DNA from: Pseudomonadales bacterium
GTDB lineage: Bacteria > Pseudomonadota > Gammaproteobacteria > Pseudomonadales > Azotimanducaceae
Length of the DNA stretch: 64,000 bases
Reading direction: 5' to 3'
Assembly (NCBI GenBank): GCA_022825925.1
Contig: JAJDVW010000083.1
Location: 26,550-90,549 of the forward strand
In this document: piece after piece, positions 19,862-27,954 of the stretch
Layout: every line of letters begins with the position of its first letter
Position numbering within the stretch: the stretch's first letter is position 1
Translations under genes and position numbers: made by a program
Notes under the pieces: model-generated
Seen by the model: only the letters and a program-made list of their open reading frames with translations
Database searches by the model: none
Told to the model about the DNA's origin: nothing

Positions 19862-22266
19862 AGCGGGCTTTGGCCGCAGTGGGGTGCCTGCTCGGCGCCG
19901 TTCTGTGCGGGGCCGACGAGATCGAGACCGTCACGGTGGTGGGGACGACGCCCCTGCGGTTGGACGATGCGGATGCCAACGCGTTTCCCGGCAGGGTCCA
20001 GCACTTCGATGGCGAAACGTTGCGGCGGAGCGCGAGTCTCGACCTCGCGAGCTTCCTGAACCGTCGGGCCGGGGGCGTCCACGTCCACTCCGCCCAGGGC
20101 AATCCGCTGCAGTCGGACCTCTACTACCGGGGCTACGTGGCGTCCCCGCTGCTCGGCCTGCCGATGGGCCTCACGGTGTACCAGAACGGGGTGCGGCTCA
20201 ACGAACCGCTGGGGGACGCGGTCAACTGGGACCTCGTGCCCCTGAACGCCGTGGCCGGCGTGACGCTGCTCGGAGGATCGAACCCGCTGTACGGCCTCAA
20301 CACGCTCGGCGGGTCGATCGCGCTGCGGATGAAGAACGGTTTCACGCACCCGGGCCACGCGGCCGCGATCGAGGGCGGCTCCCACAACCGTTTCGTCGCG
20401 AACGCGGAGACCGGGGGCGGGAACGAACGCCTGGCCTGGTACGCCAACCTGCAGCGGTTCCACGAGGGCGGCTGGCGCGACCTGTCGGACTCGTGGGCGG
20501 AGAACGGGTACGCCAGCGTCGGATGGCGCGGTGCGGAGGCTTCGGTGGACCTGGACTTCCACGCGAGCCGGTCCGACCTGACCGGGAACGGGCTCGCCCC
20601 GGGCGGACTCCTCGAGCGCGACCGCGCGGCTGTCTTCACGGCGCCGGACATCACGGAGAACGACGCGAGGCTGTGGACGCTCCGCGGCGATCGCGACTTC
20701 GGCGGGGCGAACGTGGCCGGGCAGCTCTCGTGGCGGTCGAACGACACCGCGTCGTTCAACGGGGACGGACTGGACGAGGACGACATCGACGAACTCGTCG
20801 ATGTCGGCTTCGGCGGTGTCGAGTCGTTGCTGGGCGTCCTGCGCGGCGGCTGCCGGGAGTCCGTGGCGGAGGAACTCGGGCGGGACGGGACGGAGCTCGG
20901 ATCCCCCGGCGAGGGCGCGTTCGTCGAGGCCGTGGCGGAGAGCGGCTGCAGCGCGGTCAACAACCTGAGCGACCGGGAGCAGGACACGCTCGCCGCGGCC
21001 CTCGAAGCCGAGCTGGTTCTCGAAGCGGGGGGCTTCGCGCACGACGTGCGCGCCGGCGTGGGTTACTACCGGGGTCGGAGCGGGTTCGAATCCGCCCGGC
21101 AGTTCGCGCTCCTGGACCCGGGCCGGCGTTCGACGATCGGGCCCGGCGCCGTCGGCGGGGCGTTCGCCGAGGACCGGACGGACCTGCGCACCCGTACCGC
21201 GCGCCGCTACCTGTACTTCGGCGACGCCGTGCGGGTCAGCGAACGCTGGACGGTCTCGCTGTCGGGTTTCCTGCACGCGAGCAGGGTGACCCTCGCGGAC
21301 CGGAGCGGCGAGCAGCCGCGGTTGAACGGGCGGCATGACTTCCGGAACTTCAACTGGGGCATCGCCTCGCTGTTCCGCCTCGGGCCCGCGACGAACGGCT
21401 ACGTGTCCTACCGGCAGGCGAGCCGGCTGCCGACGCCGATCGAACTCGCGTGCAGCGAGGAACTCGCCATCAACCCGGAGACCGGGGAACTCGAGGAGTG
21501 CCGCCTGCCGAACGCCTTCCTCGCGGACCCGCCGCTGGACGAAGTCGTGTCGAAGAGCCTGGATCTCGGCCTGCGGGGAGACCGCGCGGGCGTCTCCTGG
21601 ACCCTCGGGGCCTTCCACGCGCGCAACCGCGACGACATCATCTGGCAGACCGGCCAGACGCGCGCCCACGGCCTCTTCAGGAACGTGGACGAGACGCTGC
21701 GGCTCGGGCTGGAAACCTCGCTGGCCGGGGTCAAGGGGCCGTGGCGGTGGGATGTCGGCTACACGTTCGTGCGGGCGACCTTCGAAGACGACTTCGAGGT
21801 GCTGAGCCCGAACCACCCGGCGATCCCCGAGATCGAAAACGGGGACGACGGGGAGGACGGGGAGGACGAAGGCGCGGGCACCCGTCCGGTTCGGGCCGGC
21901 AGTTCGGTGCCGGGCATTCCGGAGCAACTGTTCAAGGCCGCGGTCGAGTACGCGATCGACGAGCGCTGGTCCGTTGGCATGGACCTCATCGCCGTGTCGT
22001 CGAGCTACCTGCGGGGGGACGAGTCGAACGAGCTCGACCGGCTGTCGGGATACGTGACGGTCAATGCCCAGGCGCGCTGGCGGAGCGGGCAGTTCGAGGC
22101 CTTCGTGCTGGTCGAGAACCTGTTCGACGGGGACTACGAGACGTTCGGCCTGATCGGCGAGGAACCGGACGAGATCGTGGGCCTGGACGACCTCGGGGAC
22201 GACGTGCGCTTCTACGCTCCCGGTGCGCCGGCCTCCGCCTGGATCGGAGTCAGGCGGCGGTTCTGA
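19858..22266 (+). CDS. TonB-dependent outer-membrane receptor (1)
   Basis: 802 residues. Signal peptide VKRALAAVGCLLGAVLCGAD, then a TonB-box-like ETVTVVG. The plug domain carries DLASFLNRRAGGVHVHS, YYRGYVASPLLG, GMTVYQNGVRLNE-type and SNPLYGLNTLGGSI motifs, followed by a 22-strand-type barrel. The C-terminus ends in aromatic Phe (GVRRRF), as expected for BAM recognition. Starts at GTG overlapping the hemE stop. An acidic loop rich in Gly, Asp and Glu sits near residues 655-680. The substrate is not evident; location after hemE does not by itself mean heme uptake. Confidence 0.88.
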   Translation: MKRALAAVGCLLGAVLCGADEIETVTVVGTTPLRLDDADANAFPGRVQHFDGETLRRSASLDLASFLNRRAGGVHVHSAQGNPLQSDLYYRGYVASPLLGLPMGLTVYQNGVRLNEPLGDAVNWDLVPLNAVAGVTLLGGSNPLYGLNTLGGSIALRMKNGFTHPGHAAAIEGGSHNRFVANAETGGGNERLAWYANLQRFHEGGWRDLSDSWAENGYASVGWRGAEASVDLDFHASRSDLTGNGLAPGGLLERDRAAVFTAPDITENDARLWTLRGDRDFGGANVAGQLSWRSNDTASFNGDGLDEDDIDELVDVGFGGVESLLGVLRGGCRESVAEELGRDGTELGSPGEGAFVEAVAESGCSAVNNLSDREQDTLAAALEAELVLEAGGFAHDVRAGVGYYRGRSGFESARQFALLDPGRRSTIGPGAVGGAFAEDRTDLRTRTARRYLYFGDAVRVSERWTVSLSGFLHASRVTLADRSGEQPRLNGRHDFRNFNWGIASLFRLGPATNGYVSYRQASRLPTPIELACSEELAINPETGELEECRLPNAFLADPPLDEVVSKSLDLGLRGDRAGVSWTLGAFHARNRDDIIWQTGQTRAHGLFRNVDETLRLGLETSLAGVKGPWRWDVGYTFVRATFEDDFEVLSPNHPAIPEIENGDDGEDGEDEGAGTRPVRAGSSVPGIPEQLFKAAVEYAIDERWSVGMDLIAVSSSYLRGDESNELDRLSGYVTVNAQARWRSGQFEAFVLVENLFDGDYETFGLIGEEPDEIVGLDDLGDDVRFYAPGAPASAWIGVRRRF

Positions 22267-22272
22267 GGCAGG

Positions 22273-22986
22273 TCAGGGAATCTCCACCCCGAGGGAGCGC
22301 AGTTGCGTCTCGGCCGCGTCCGCCCAGCCGCGGTTGGCGGCGGGGCTCGCCGGGCTCGGATGGAGGACGTGCCCGATCGGCACTCGAGCCCCGAGGACGG
22401 CGCGGGCGCGACCTTCGCTCCACCGTCCGACACCTACGACCAGGCGCGGCTCGAGGTAATCCACGATCTCCACCAGCGCGCGGTCGCAGACCCGGTAGAG
22501 CGCCCGCCTCTCGTCCGGCGGGAGCTTGTCCGGCGTCCGGTTGCGGCCCGACGCCTCCAGGAAGGCCAGTGGGCAGTAGTTCCACACGAGGAACCGGCGG
22601 AAGAATGCCCTGGGCGTGCCGAAACGGTCCCGCGCCCAGCCCCACAGGCGGCTGCCGCTGACCTCGCTGCGGGTGCAGGCAAACCCCTGGATCGGCCGTT
22701 TGGGATGCTGGCGCGCCGGCGGTCTTATGCCGGTCTCGATACCGAGCCAGGAGCGCACCAGCGAGACCTCCCCGAACGGCACTCCCGTCTGCACCATGCC
22801 GAAGGGTCCCGGGTTCATGCCGAGCAGCAGCACTTCCGCGTCGGGCCGGCAATGCCGCTCCAGGTACTGGCGATGCGCCGCGAAGGCGTAGTCGAGTGGG
22901 TTGTAGACGTGCTCGACGGGCGGCGCGAACGCGAGGGCGCCGACGTCCCGGCCGAGGGCGCGGGCGATGGCGGCCGGCCGGGTCAC
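22273..22986 (-). CDS. SMUG1-like uracil-DNA glycosylase
   Basis: 237 residues. It removes uracil and related lesions from DNA. The catalytic motif LLLGMNPGPFGMVQTGVPFG is the SMUG1 version of the UDG fold, and the C-terminal HPSPASPAANRGW is the second UDG motif with its His and DNA-intercalating loop. SMUG1 is best known from animals but occurs in scattered bacteria. Starts with GTG overlapping the stop of the gene upstream (GTGA). Its stop is six bases from the convergent TonB receptor stop. Confidence 0.87.
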   Translation of the reverse strand: MTRPAAIARALGRDVGALAFAPPVEHVYNPLDYAFAAHRQYLERHCRPDAEVLLLGMNPGPFGMVQTGVPFGEVSLVRSWLGIETGIRPPARQHPKRPIQGFACTRSEVSGSRLWGWARDRFGTPRAFFRRFLVWNYCPLAFLEASGRNRTPDKLPPDERRALYRVCDRALVEIVDYLEPRLVVGVGRWSEGRARAVLGARVPIGHVLHPSPASPAANRGWADAAETQLRSLGVEIP

Positions 22987-23885
22987 GGATGCGCGGAGAA
23001 GTCCCCGGCCGAAACCCGCATCACGTCGCGGTTCTCGTTGACGAGGACGAGCGCCTCCGGGCTTTCCCACGCGATGGCCTCGAGCTGCTTCGTGACGTCC
23101 GGGTCGAGGTCGAGTTTCCACGCCCGGCCGGAGAACCAGTTCCCGCCGGTGGCCGGGCGGTCGAAGATCCACAGCGCGACGTAGGTGGCCACCGCGAGCC
23201 GGGAGCCATCGGGCGACAGGTCCGCGCCGGTCGCCAGGGTGACGTCTTCGCGTCGCCCGACCAGCGTCAGCACGTTGTCCCGGTCGACGTGGTCGGTGTC
23301 GAGGCGATAGAGCTTCGCTCCCGGTTCCCACTCCAGCGCCTTGCCGGCCTGGCGGTGCTTGGTGATGAAGTGGAGCTTGCCGCCGTCGACGAAGACGGCC
23401 TCGCAGTCGAAGTGCCAGGTCTTCGCGGGGAAGTGCTCCTGGTCCGGATAGCGGATCGGCAGGAAGGCGTGCGCGCGCATCTTCGCGACCGCGCGCGGGT
23501 CCGGCTCGCGGACGACGTACACGCCGAGGTCCCGCCGCGAGTTGCCGTTGTTGCCGACGTCGGCGATGTACAGCGTCCCGTCCGCGAGGGCGATGTCCTC
23601 CCAGTCGTAGTGCCAGGCGTTGTCGATGGCGTGCCCTGGCCAGTCCGCGGGCGCGCCCTCCCGCCCCGAGAGGAAGGGCGGCATGAGCGGCGTCCCGTGC
23701 GGGTCGAGGGCAAACACCCGTGCGGTGTCGCCGCTGTCGTTGTGCACCCAGTAGAACTCGCCGGCCTCGGACTTCACGATGCCGCTGACCTCCGAAAGGT
23801 CGGGGTGCGTGAGACTGCCGACGGGCTCGACCGCGTGGCCGGCCAACGCCACGGCGCAGAGCGCCGTGGCGACCGTCCGCTTCAC
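22983..23885 (-). CDS. Predicted exported beta-propeller protein
   Basis: 300 residues, GTG start overlapping the previous stop. Signal peptide VKRTVATALCAVALAGHAV. The mature part has repeats such as HNDSGDTARVFAL, DWEDIALADGTLYIADVGNNG, FDCEAVFVDGGKLHFITK and LATGADLSPDGSRLAVATYVALWIF, typical of beta-propellers that act outside the cytoplasm. I recall similar 'GNNGNSR' proteins annotated only as hypothetical. Possible sensor or binding protein; no catalytic residues can be named. Confidence 0.6.
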   Translation of the reverse strand: MKRTVATALCAVALAGHAVEPVGSLTHPDLSEVSGIVKSEAGEFYWVHNDSGDTARVFALDPHGTPLMPPFLSGREGAPADWPGHAIDNAWHYDWEDIALADGTLYIADVGNNGNSRRDLGVYVVREPDPRAVAKMRAHAFLPIRYPDQEHFPAKTWHFDCEAVFVDGGKLHFITKHRQAGKALEWEPGAKLYRLDTDHVDRDNVLTLVGRREDVTLATGADLSPDGSRLAVATYVALWIFDRPATGGNWFSGRAWKLDLDPDVTKQLEAIAWESPEALVLVNENRDVMRVSAGDFSAHP

Positions 23886-24397
23886 CCGTCGAAGGCGTAG
23901 CGGATCATCACGCGGGAACCGTCGGCCAGCCCGGTCCGGAAGGGCTCCCCGAAGCGGCTCCAACCGGTGTCGGCGTACTTCTCGCCCATGATCCCGAGAA
24001 TCTGCGCGTGGATGTCCGTCGCGGTCTCGATGGATCCCGTCGCCATCAGTTCCGGCGCCTGGCGGAACGCGCCGTCGGACCGCGTCCACACGCCGAAGTC
24101 CCCGACCCAGATGCGGGCCCGCGCGAGACCCTGCTCGACCGCGCGGGCGCGCCACGCGTCAGGCTGCGTCACGACGAAGATGTCGGACCCGTCGTAGGCG
24201 AACCAGATCTCGGCCTTGCAGCGGCTTTCCTCGCCGTTGCTCTTGATGGGCGTCAGGTAGACGAGCGGGGAGCTGGCGAGTCCTTCCGGCGCGTCGGCCC
24301 AGGCGTGACGCCCGGCCAGCAGGAAGGCGGGAGCGAGGGAAGCGCCCACGACGAAGGATCGCCGGGAGAGCGCCGGGGGGGTTGGTGTGTTGGCCAT
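23882..24397 (-). CDS. Tat-exported small protein, possibly flavin-fold related
   Basis: 171 residues. SRRSFVVGASLAPAFLLAG is a twin-arginine signal peptide, so the protein is exported folded, often with a cofactor. The mature part (CKAEIWFAYDGSDIFVVTQPDAWRARAVEQGL, cited in pieces) recalls split-barrel pyridoxamine-oxidase-like proteins, but the match is too weak to assert. First of a three-gene minus-strand run with two GTGA overlaps. Divergent from DUF3604 paralogue B. Confidence 0.6.
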   Translation of the reverse strand: MANTPTPPALSRRSFVVGASLAPAFLLAGRHAWADAPEGLASSPLVYLTPIKSNGEESRCKAEIWFAYDGSDIFVVTQPDAWRARAVEQGLARARIWVGDFGVWTRSDGAFRQAPELMATGSIETATDIHAQILGIMGEKYADTGWSRFGEPFRTGLADGSRVMIRYAFDG

Positions 24398-24423
24398 GGG
24401 TATTCGGTTCCTTGCCGGACGTA

Positions 24424-24478
24424 ACGCTCTACGAGCGTAAGCCGGATTTCCGTCGCGCGCCAGTGTGAGCCAGTGTGA
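24424..24478. promoter_or_regulatory. Inverted and tandem repeats in a divergent intergenic region
   Basis: ACGCTC-TAC-GAGCGT (24424-24438) is a perfect 6-bp inverted repeat. GCCAGTGTGA occurs twice without a gap at 24459-24468 and 24469-24478. Both lie between the divergent starts at 24397 and 24549 and are candidates for regulator binding. Confidence 0.4.
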
Positions 24479-24548
24479 CCGCGCCGCCCGGGAGCGTCGG
24501 GGGTGTCTGCTACCATCCTCGACGGTTGTCGGGCAAGGGAGGCGAGCG

Positions 24549-26312
24549 ATGAGGAAGATGGCGGCGGTGGTCCTGGCAGCATGCGCGCTCGGCGGCGCCG
24601 GCGCGGAGAAGAACGCCTACTTCGGCGACCTGCACGTCCACACGCGTTTCTCGTTCGACGCGTTCTCCTTCGCCACCCGCGGCAGCCCGGACGACGCCTA
24701 CCGCTTCGCCAAGGGCGGTACGCTGATGCACCCGGCGGGCATCGAGGTGCGCCTCGACGAGCCGCTCGACTTCTACGCGGTGACCGATCATGCGGCGTAT
24801 CTCGGCGCGATGACCGCGCTGCTGAATCCGCAGCACCCAAGACACCGCGAGGCGACGGAACTCGGCCTCCTCGATGCGACCACGCCGGCGGCGCGGGGCG
24901 GCTATCTCCCCGCGGCGCGCCCGTTCGTCGAGACGCTCGGGGACGACTACGACCGCAAGGGCGCGTGGGCCCAGATCGTGGCCGCCGCCGAGCGCCACAA
25001 TCGCCCCGGCGAGTTCACGGCCTTCATCGCCTACGAGTTCACGCCCTCGCGGGAGGGCGGCAACATGCACCGCAACGTGATCTTCGCCGGCGGCGACGTG
25101 CCGGACAACATCTTCGGGCGGGACGACTCCGCCAACCCCGAGGACCTTTGGGCGTGGATGGACGAGCAGCGGGCGCGCGGCGGCGACGTGCTCGCGATCC
25201 CGCACAACTCCAACGGCTCCGACGGCTGGATGTTCGAGAACGTGCAGTACGACGGCAGCCCCATGGACGCGGACTACGTGGACCGGCGCATGCGCAACGA
25301 ACCGCTGGTCGAGATCGCGCAGGTCAAGGGCACCTCGGAGACGCACCCCGCCCTGTCGCCCAACGACGAGTGGGCGGACTTCGAGATCTTCCCGTACCGC
25401 GTCGGGCAGTGGGGGAAGTCGAGGCCCAACGGCAGCTATGTGCGGGAGGCCTGGCTGACGGGCCTCGGCCTCGAAGCGAGCACCGGCATGAATCCGTACC
25501 GGTTCGGCGTTGTGGCGGCTTCCGACACGCACAACGCGGGGTCGCGGTTCGACGAGGAGAACTTCCTCGGCAAGGTGGGGGTCCATGACGCGCTGCCGCA
25601 GCGACGCGGCTCCGTGCCCGTCGGCGAGTTCGACGGGCTGCCCACGTACCGGCACGTGTACCGGATGCACTACGGGGCGGCCGGGATCGCCGGGATCTGG
25701 GCGGAGGAGAACACGCGGGCGGCGCTCTTCGCCGCGTTGCGCCGGAAGGAGACGTTCGGGACGAGCGGGACGCGGATCCGGCTGCGCATGTTCGCCGGCC
25801 ACGGCCTGCCCGCCGACCTCCACGACCGCCGGGACATGACGGCGGGCATGGAGGGCGTACCCCAGGGCGGCGATCTCGAGGGCGGCGATGTGGCGCCGAC
25901 GTTCGCCGTGCAGGCGCTTGCCGATCCAGGGGCCGCGCCGCTGCAGCGGCTGCAGGTCGTGAAGGGCTGGATCGAGGACGGTCAGACCCACGAGCGCGTC
26001 TTCGACATCGCGTGCTCGGACGGACTCGCCGTGGACCCGGCAACGCACCGCTGCCCCGACAACGGGGCCACCGTGGATCTCGCGACGTGCGCCATCAGCG
26101 CGGGCCTGGGGGCGGCGCAGCTCGGCGCGACCTGGACCGATCCAGCCTGGGACGCCCCCGCGATCGCCTTCTACTACGCCCGCGTGCTGGAGAACCCGAC
26201 CTGCCGCTGGTCGACGTGGGACGCGATCAGGGCGGGCGTGCCGCCACGGCTGGGGTTGCCGGAAACGCTGCAGGAGCGGGCCTGGACCTCCCCGGTGTGG
26301 GTACGCCCGTAG
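24549..26312 (+). CDS. DUF3604 domain protein, exported (paralogue B)
   Basis: 587 residues. ATG at 24549 has GGGAGGCGAGCG upstream and gives signal peptide MRKMAAVVLAACALGGAGA. The mature protein begins with GDLHVHTRFSFDAFSFATRG and VTDHAAYLG, the metal-binding signature of the family. It shares with paralogue A the blocks EFTAFIAYEFT, NMHRNVIFAG, AIPHNSNGS, VAASDTHN, IWAEENTR and the Cys-containing C-terminus (CSDG, HRCPDNGATVD, NPTCRWSTWDAIRAG, ERAWTSPVWV). Two divergent copies 22 kb apart suggest older duplication and possibly different substrates. No operon partner on the same strand. Confidence 0.85.
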   Translation: MRKMAAVVLAACALGGAGAEKNAYFGDLHVHTRFSFDAFSFATRGSPDDAYRFAKGGTLMHPAGIEVRLDEPLDFYAVTDHAAYLGAMTALLNPQHPRHREATELGLLDATTPAARGGYLPAARPFVETLGDDYDRKGAWAQIVAAAERHNRPGEFTAFIAYEFTPSREGGNMHRNVIFAGGDVPDNIFGRDDSANPEDLWAWMDEQRARGGDVLAIPHNSNGSDGWMFENVQYDGSPMDADYVDRRMRNEPLVEIAQVKGTSETHPALSPNDEWADFEIFPYRVGQWGKSRPNGSYVREAWLTGLGLEASTGMNPYRFGVVAASDTHNAGSRFDEENFLGKVGVHDALPQRRGSVPVGEFDGLPTYRHVYRMHYGAAGIAGIWAEENTRAALFAALRRKETFGTSGTRIRLRMFAGHGLPADLHDRRDMTAGMEGVPQGGDLEGGDVAPTFAVQALADPGAAPLQRLQVVKGWIEDGQTHERVFDIACSDGLAVDPATHRCPDNGATVDLATCAISAGLGAAQLGATWTDPAWDAPAIAFYYARVLENPTCRWSTWDAIRAGVPPRLGLPETLQERAWTSPVWVRP

Positions 26313-26389
26313 GGGACGGGCCCAGGCTCGTCCCGTCCCGTCTTGAATTCATGCACGTACGCGATCGGGCTTGTCCCGTCCCGTCTCGA
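26313..26389. terminator. Hairpin plus two 22-bp direct repeats after DUF3604 B
   Basis: Three bases after the gene, GGGACG (26313-26318) pairs with CGTCCC (26329-26334). GGC(T)(C/T)GTCCCGTCCCGTC-type units occur at 26325-26346 and 26368-26389, matching at 20 of 22 positions and spaced 43 bp. No T-run follows, so termination is a guess. The rest of 26390-26521 shows nothing recognisable. Confidence 0.35.
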
Positions 26390-26521
26390 CGGCCTGCACG
26401 GTCTTGACACGGGCGACCGCGAGCTACGTGAACATCGCCTCAATCAAGATCCCGTGCGGCCATCGCGGCTCGTCGGCCCTCCGCCTGGTTCTCGGCGGTC
26501 CGCGCCCCCCGGCGCGCCGCC

Positions 26522-27151
26522 TCACCGCAACAGCGGTTCCAGCACCTCCCAGACGTTTTCGAGCAGAATCGGCTGAGCCTCCGCGGTCGGGTGGATTCCG
26601 TCGCGCTGCAGCATGGTTTCCGGGTCGATCCCGTCGAGGAAGAAAGGCACCAGCTTTGCGTCGAGCGACTCGCTGACCTCGACGAAGACGTCGCGGAACG
26701 ACTCGGTGTAACGGGGGCCGAGATTGGGTGTCATCTGCATGCCCGCGACGACGACGGCGGCCCCCTTGGCGCGGGCGGCCCGCGCGATGGCGTCCAGGTT
26801 CTCCCGGATCCGCGCCACGGAATAGCCGCGCAGACCGTCGTTGCCGCCGAGTTCGACGATCACGATGCGCGGCCGGTGCCGCTCGAGGAGCGCGGGCGCG
26901 CGCGCGCGTCCGCCCGTGGTCGTCTCGCCGCTGACGCTCGCGTTCACGACCCGGTACGGACTGCCCGCGTCCGCGAGACGTTTGGCCAGCAGGTGGACCC
27001 AGCCCCGCTCGGAAGCGATGCCGTAGGCGGCGCTCAGGCTGTCGCCCAGGACGAGGATGGTCGGTTGCGTGCCGCCGGGCGCGTCGACGTTGGCGGTAGC
27101 GCCGACGGCGATGACCAGGATGGGCAGCGCAAAGATGCGTGACAGGCGTTG
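26522..27151 (-). CDS. tesA: Arylesterase / lysophospholipase L1 (SGNH hydrolase)
   Basis: 209 residues from the TTG chosen here. Periplasmic SGNH-family esterase/thioesterase I. Signal peptide LQRLSRIFALPILVIAVGATA. Motifs: block I LVLGDSLSAAYG (Ser), block II SVSGETTTGG (Gly), block III ELGGNDGLRG (Asn), block V DGIHPTAEAQ (Asp and His). The start is uncertain: TTG at 27184 and GTG at 27262 are also in frame and none has a good ribosome site. Divergent from ybbA-ybbP, the same arrangement as in many Gammaproteobacteria. Confidence 0.88.
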   Translation of the reverse strand, partial: QRLSRIFALPILVIAVGATANVDAPGGTQPTILVLGDSLSAAYGIASERGWVHLLAKRLADAGSPYRVVNASVSGETTTGGRARAPALLERHRPRIVIVELGGNDGLRGYSVARIRENLDAIARAARAKGAAVVVAGMQMTPNLGPRYTESFRDVFVEVSESLDAKLVPFFLDGIDPETMLQRDGIHPTAEAQPILLENVWEVLEPLLR

Positions 27152-27267
27152 CAACGGATGGGCGCCGGTGATGCGTACACGCAATGGTAGTCTATGCGCC
27201 GCAAGCCCATCGGATCCGGTCGCCGGCCCCGCCGACGCCCGGTGTTTGAGGTCATCCGACACCCGAC

Positions 27268-27954
27268 ATGAACGACGGTTCCGCCGAATCGCCGATCCTG
27301 CGCGCCCGCGCGATCAACAAGACCGTGCCGACCGCGGAGGGCGACCTGTGCATCCTCGACGACGTGGACTTCGAGGCGGCGGCCGGCGAGTCGGTGGCGG
27401 TGGTGGGCGCCTCCGGGTCCGGCAAGACCACCATGCTCGGGATCCTGGCGGGACTCGATCTCCCGAGCGCCGGGGACGTCTGGCTCGACGGAGAAGAGAT
27501 CACGGCGCTGTCGGAGGAGCAGCGTGCGCGGGTGCGCGGTCGCTGCATCGGCTTCGTGTTCCAGACCTTCCAGCTCATCGAGAGCCTGTCGGCGCTCGAG
27601 AACGTGATGTTGCCGTCGGAGCTGCGGGGCGACGCCGCCGCGCGCGATGACGCGCTGCAGTTCCTGACGCGGGTGGGCCTCGCGGAACGGGTGACCCACT
27701 ATCCTCGCGAGCTTTCGGGTGGCGAGCAGCAGCGCGTGGCCATCGCGCGGGCCTTTGCCTCGCGGCCGAAGGTCCTGTTCGCGGACGAGCCCACCGGGAA
27801 CCTGGACACCGCAACGGGGGCGCGGGTCATCGATCTCCTGTTCGATCTCAACGTCGAGTCCGGCGCGACGCTCGTGCTCGTGACGCATGATGCCGCCCTC
27901 GCGGACCGGTGCAACCGCATCGTCACCCTGGAAGCGGGAAGGGTCGCCGCGTGA
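27268..27954 (+). CDS. ybbA: ABC transporter ATPase (LolD/YbbA type)
   Basis: 228 residues. ATP-binding partner of the FtsX-type permease encoded next. Walker A GASGSGKTT (about 47-55), Q-loop FVFQTFQLIESL, signature LSGGEQQRVAIARA, Walker B VLFADEPTGNLD and the switch His in LVTHDAA. All catalytic residues are present. It belongs to the MacB/LolD class, which moves substrates within or out of the periplasm by mechanical coupling rather than through the membrane. It ends in GTGA overlap with ybbP. Confidence 0.92.
   Translation: MNDGSAESPILRARAINKTVPTAEGDLCILDDVDFEAAAGESVAVVGASGSGKTTMLGILAGLDLPSAGDVWLDGEEITALSEEQRARVRGRCIGFVFQTFQLIESLSALENVMLPSELRGDAAARDDALQFLTRVGLAERVTHYPRELSGGEQQRVAIARAFASRPKVLFADEPTGNLDTATGARVIDLLFDLNVESGATLVLVTHDAALADRCNRIVTLEAGRVAA

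Noticed and set aside
24459..24478. CRP-like site from two TGTGA words
   Set aside because: The words are direct, not inverted, and spacing is 5 bp rather than 6 to TCACA.
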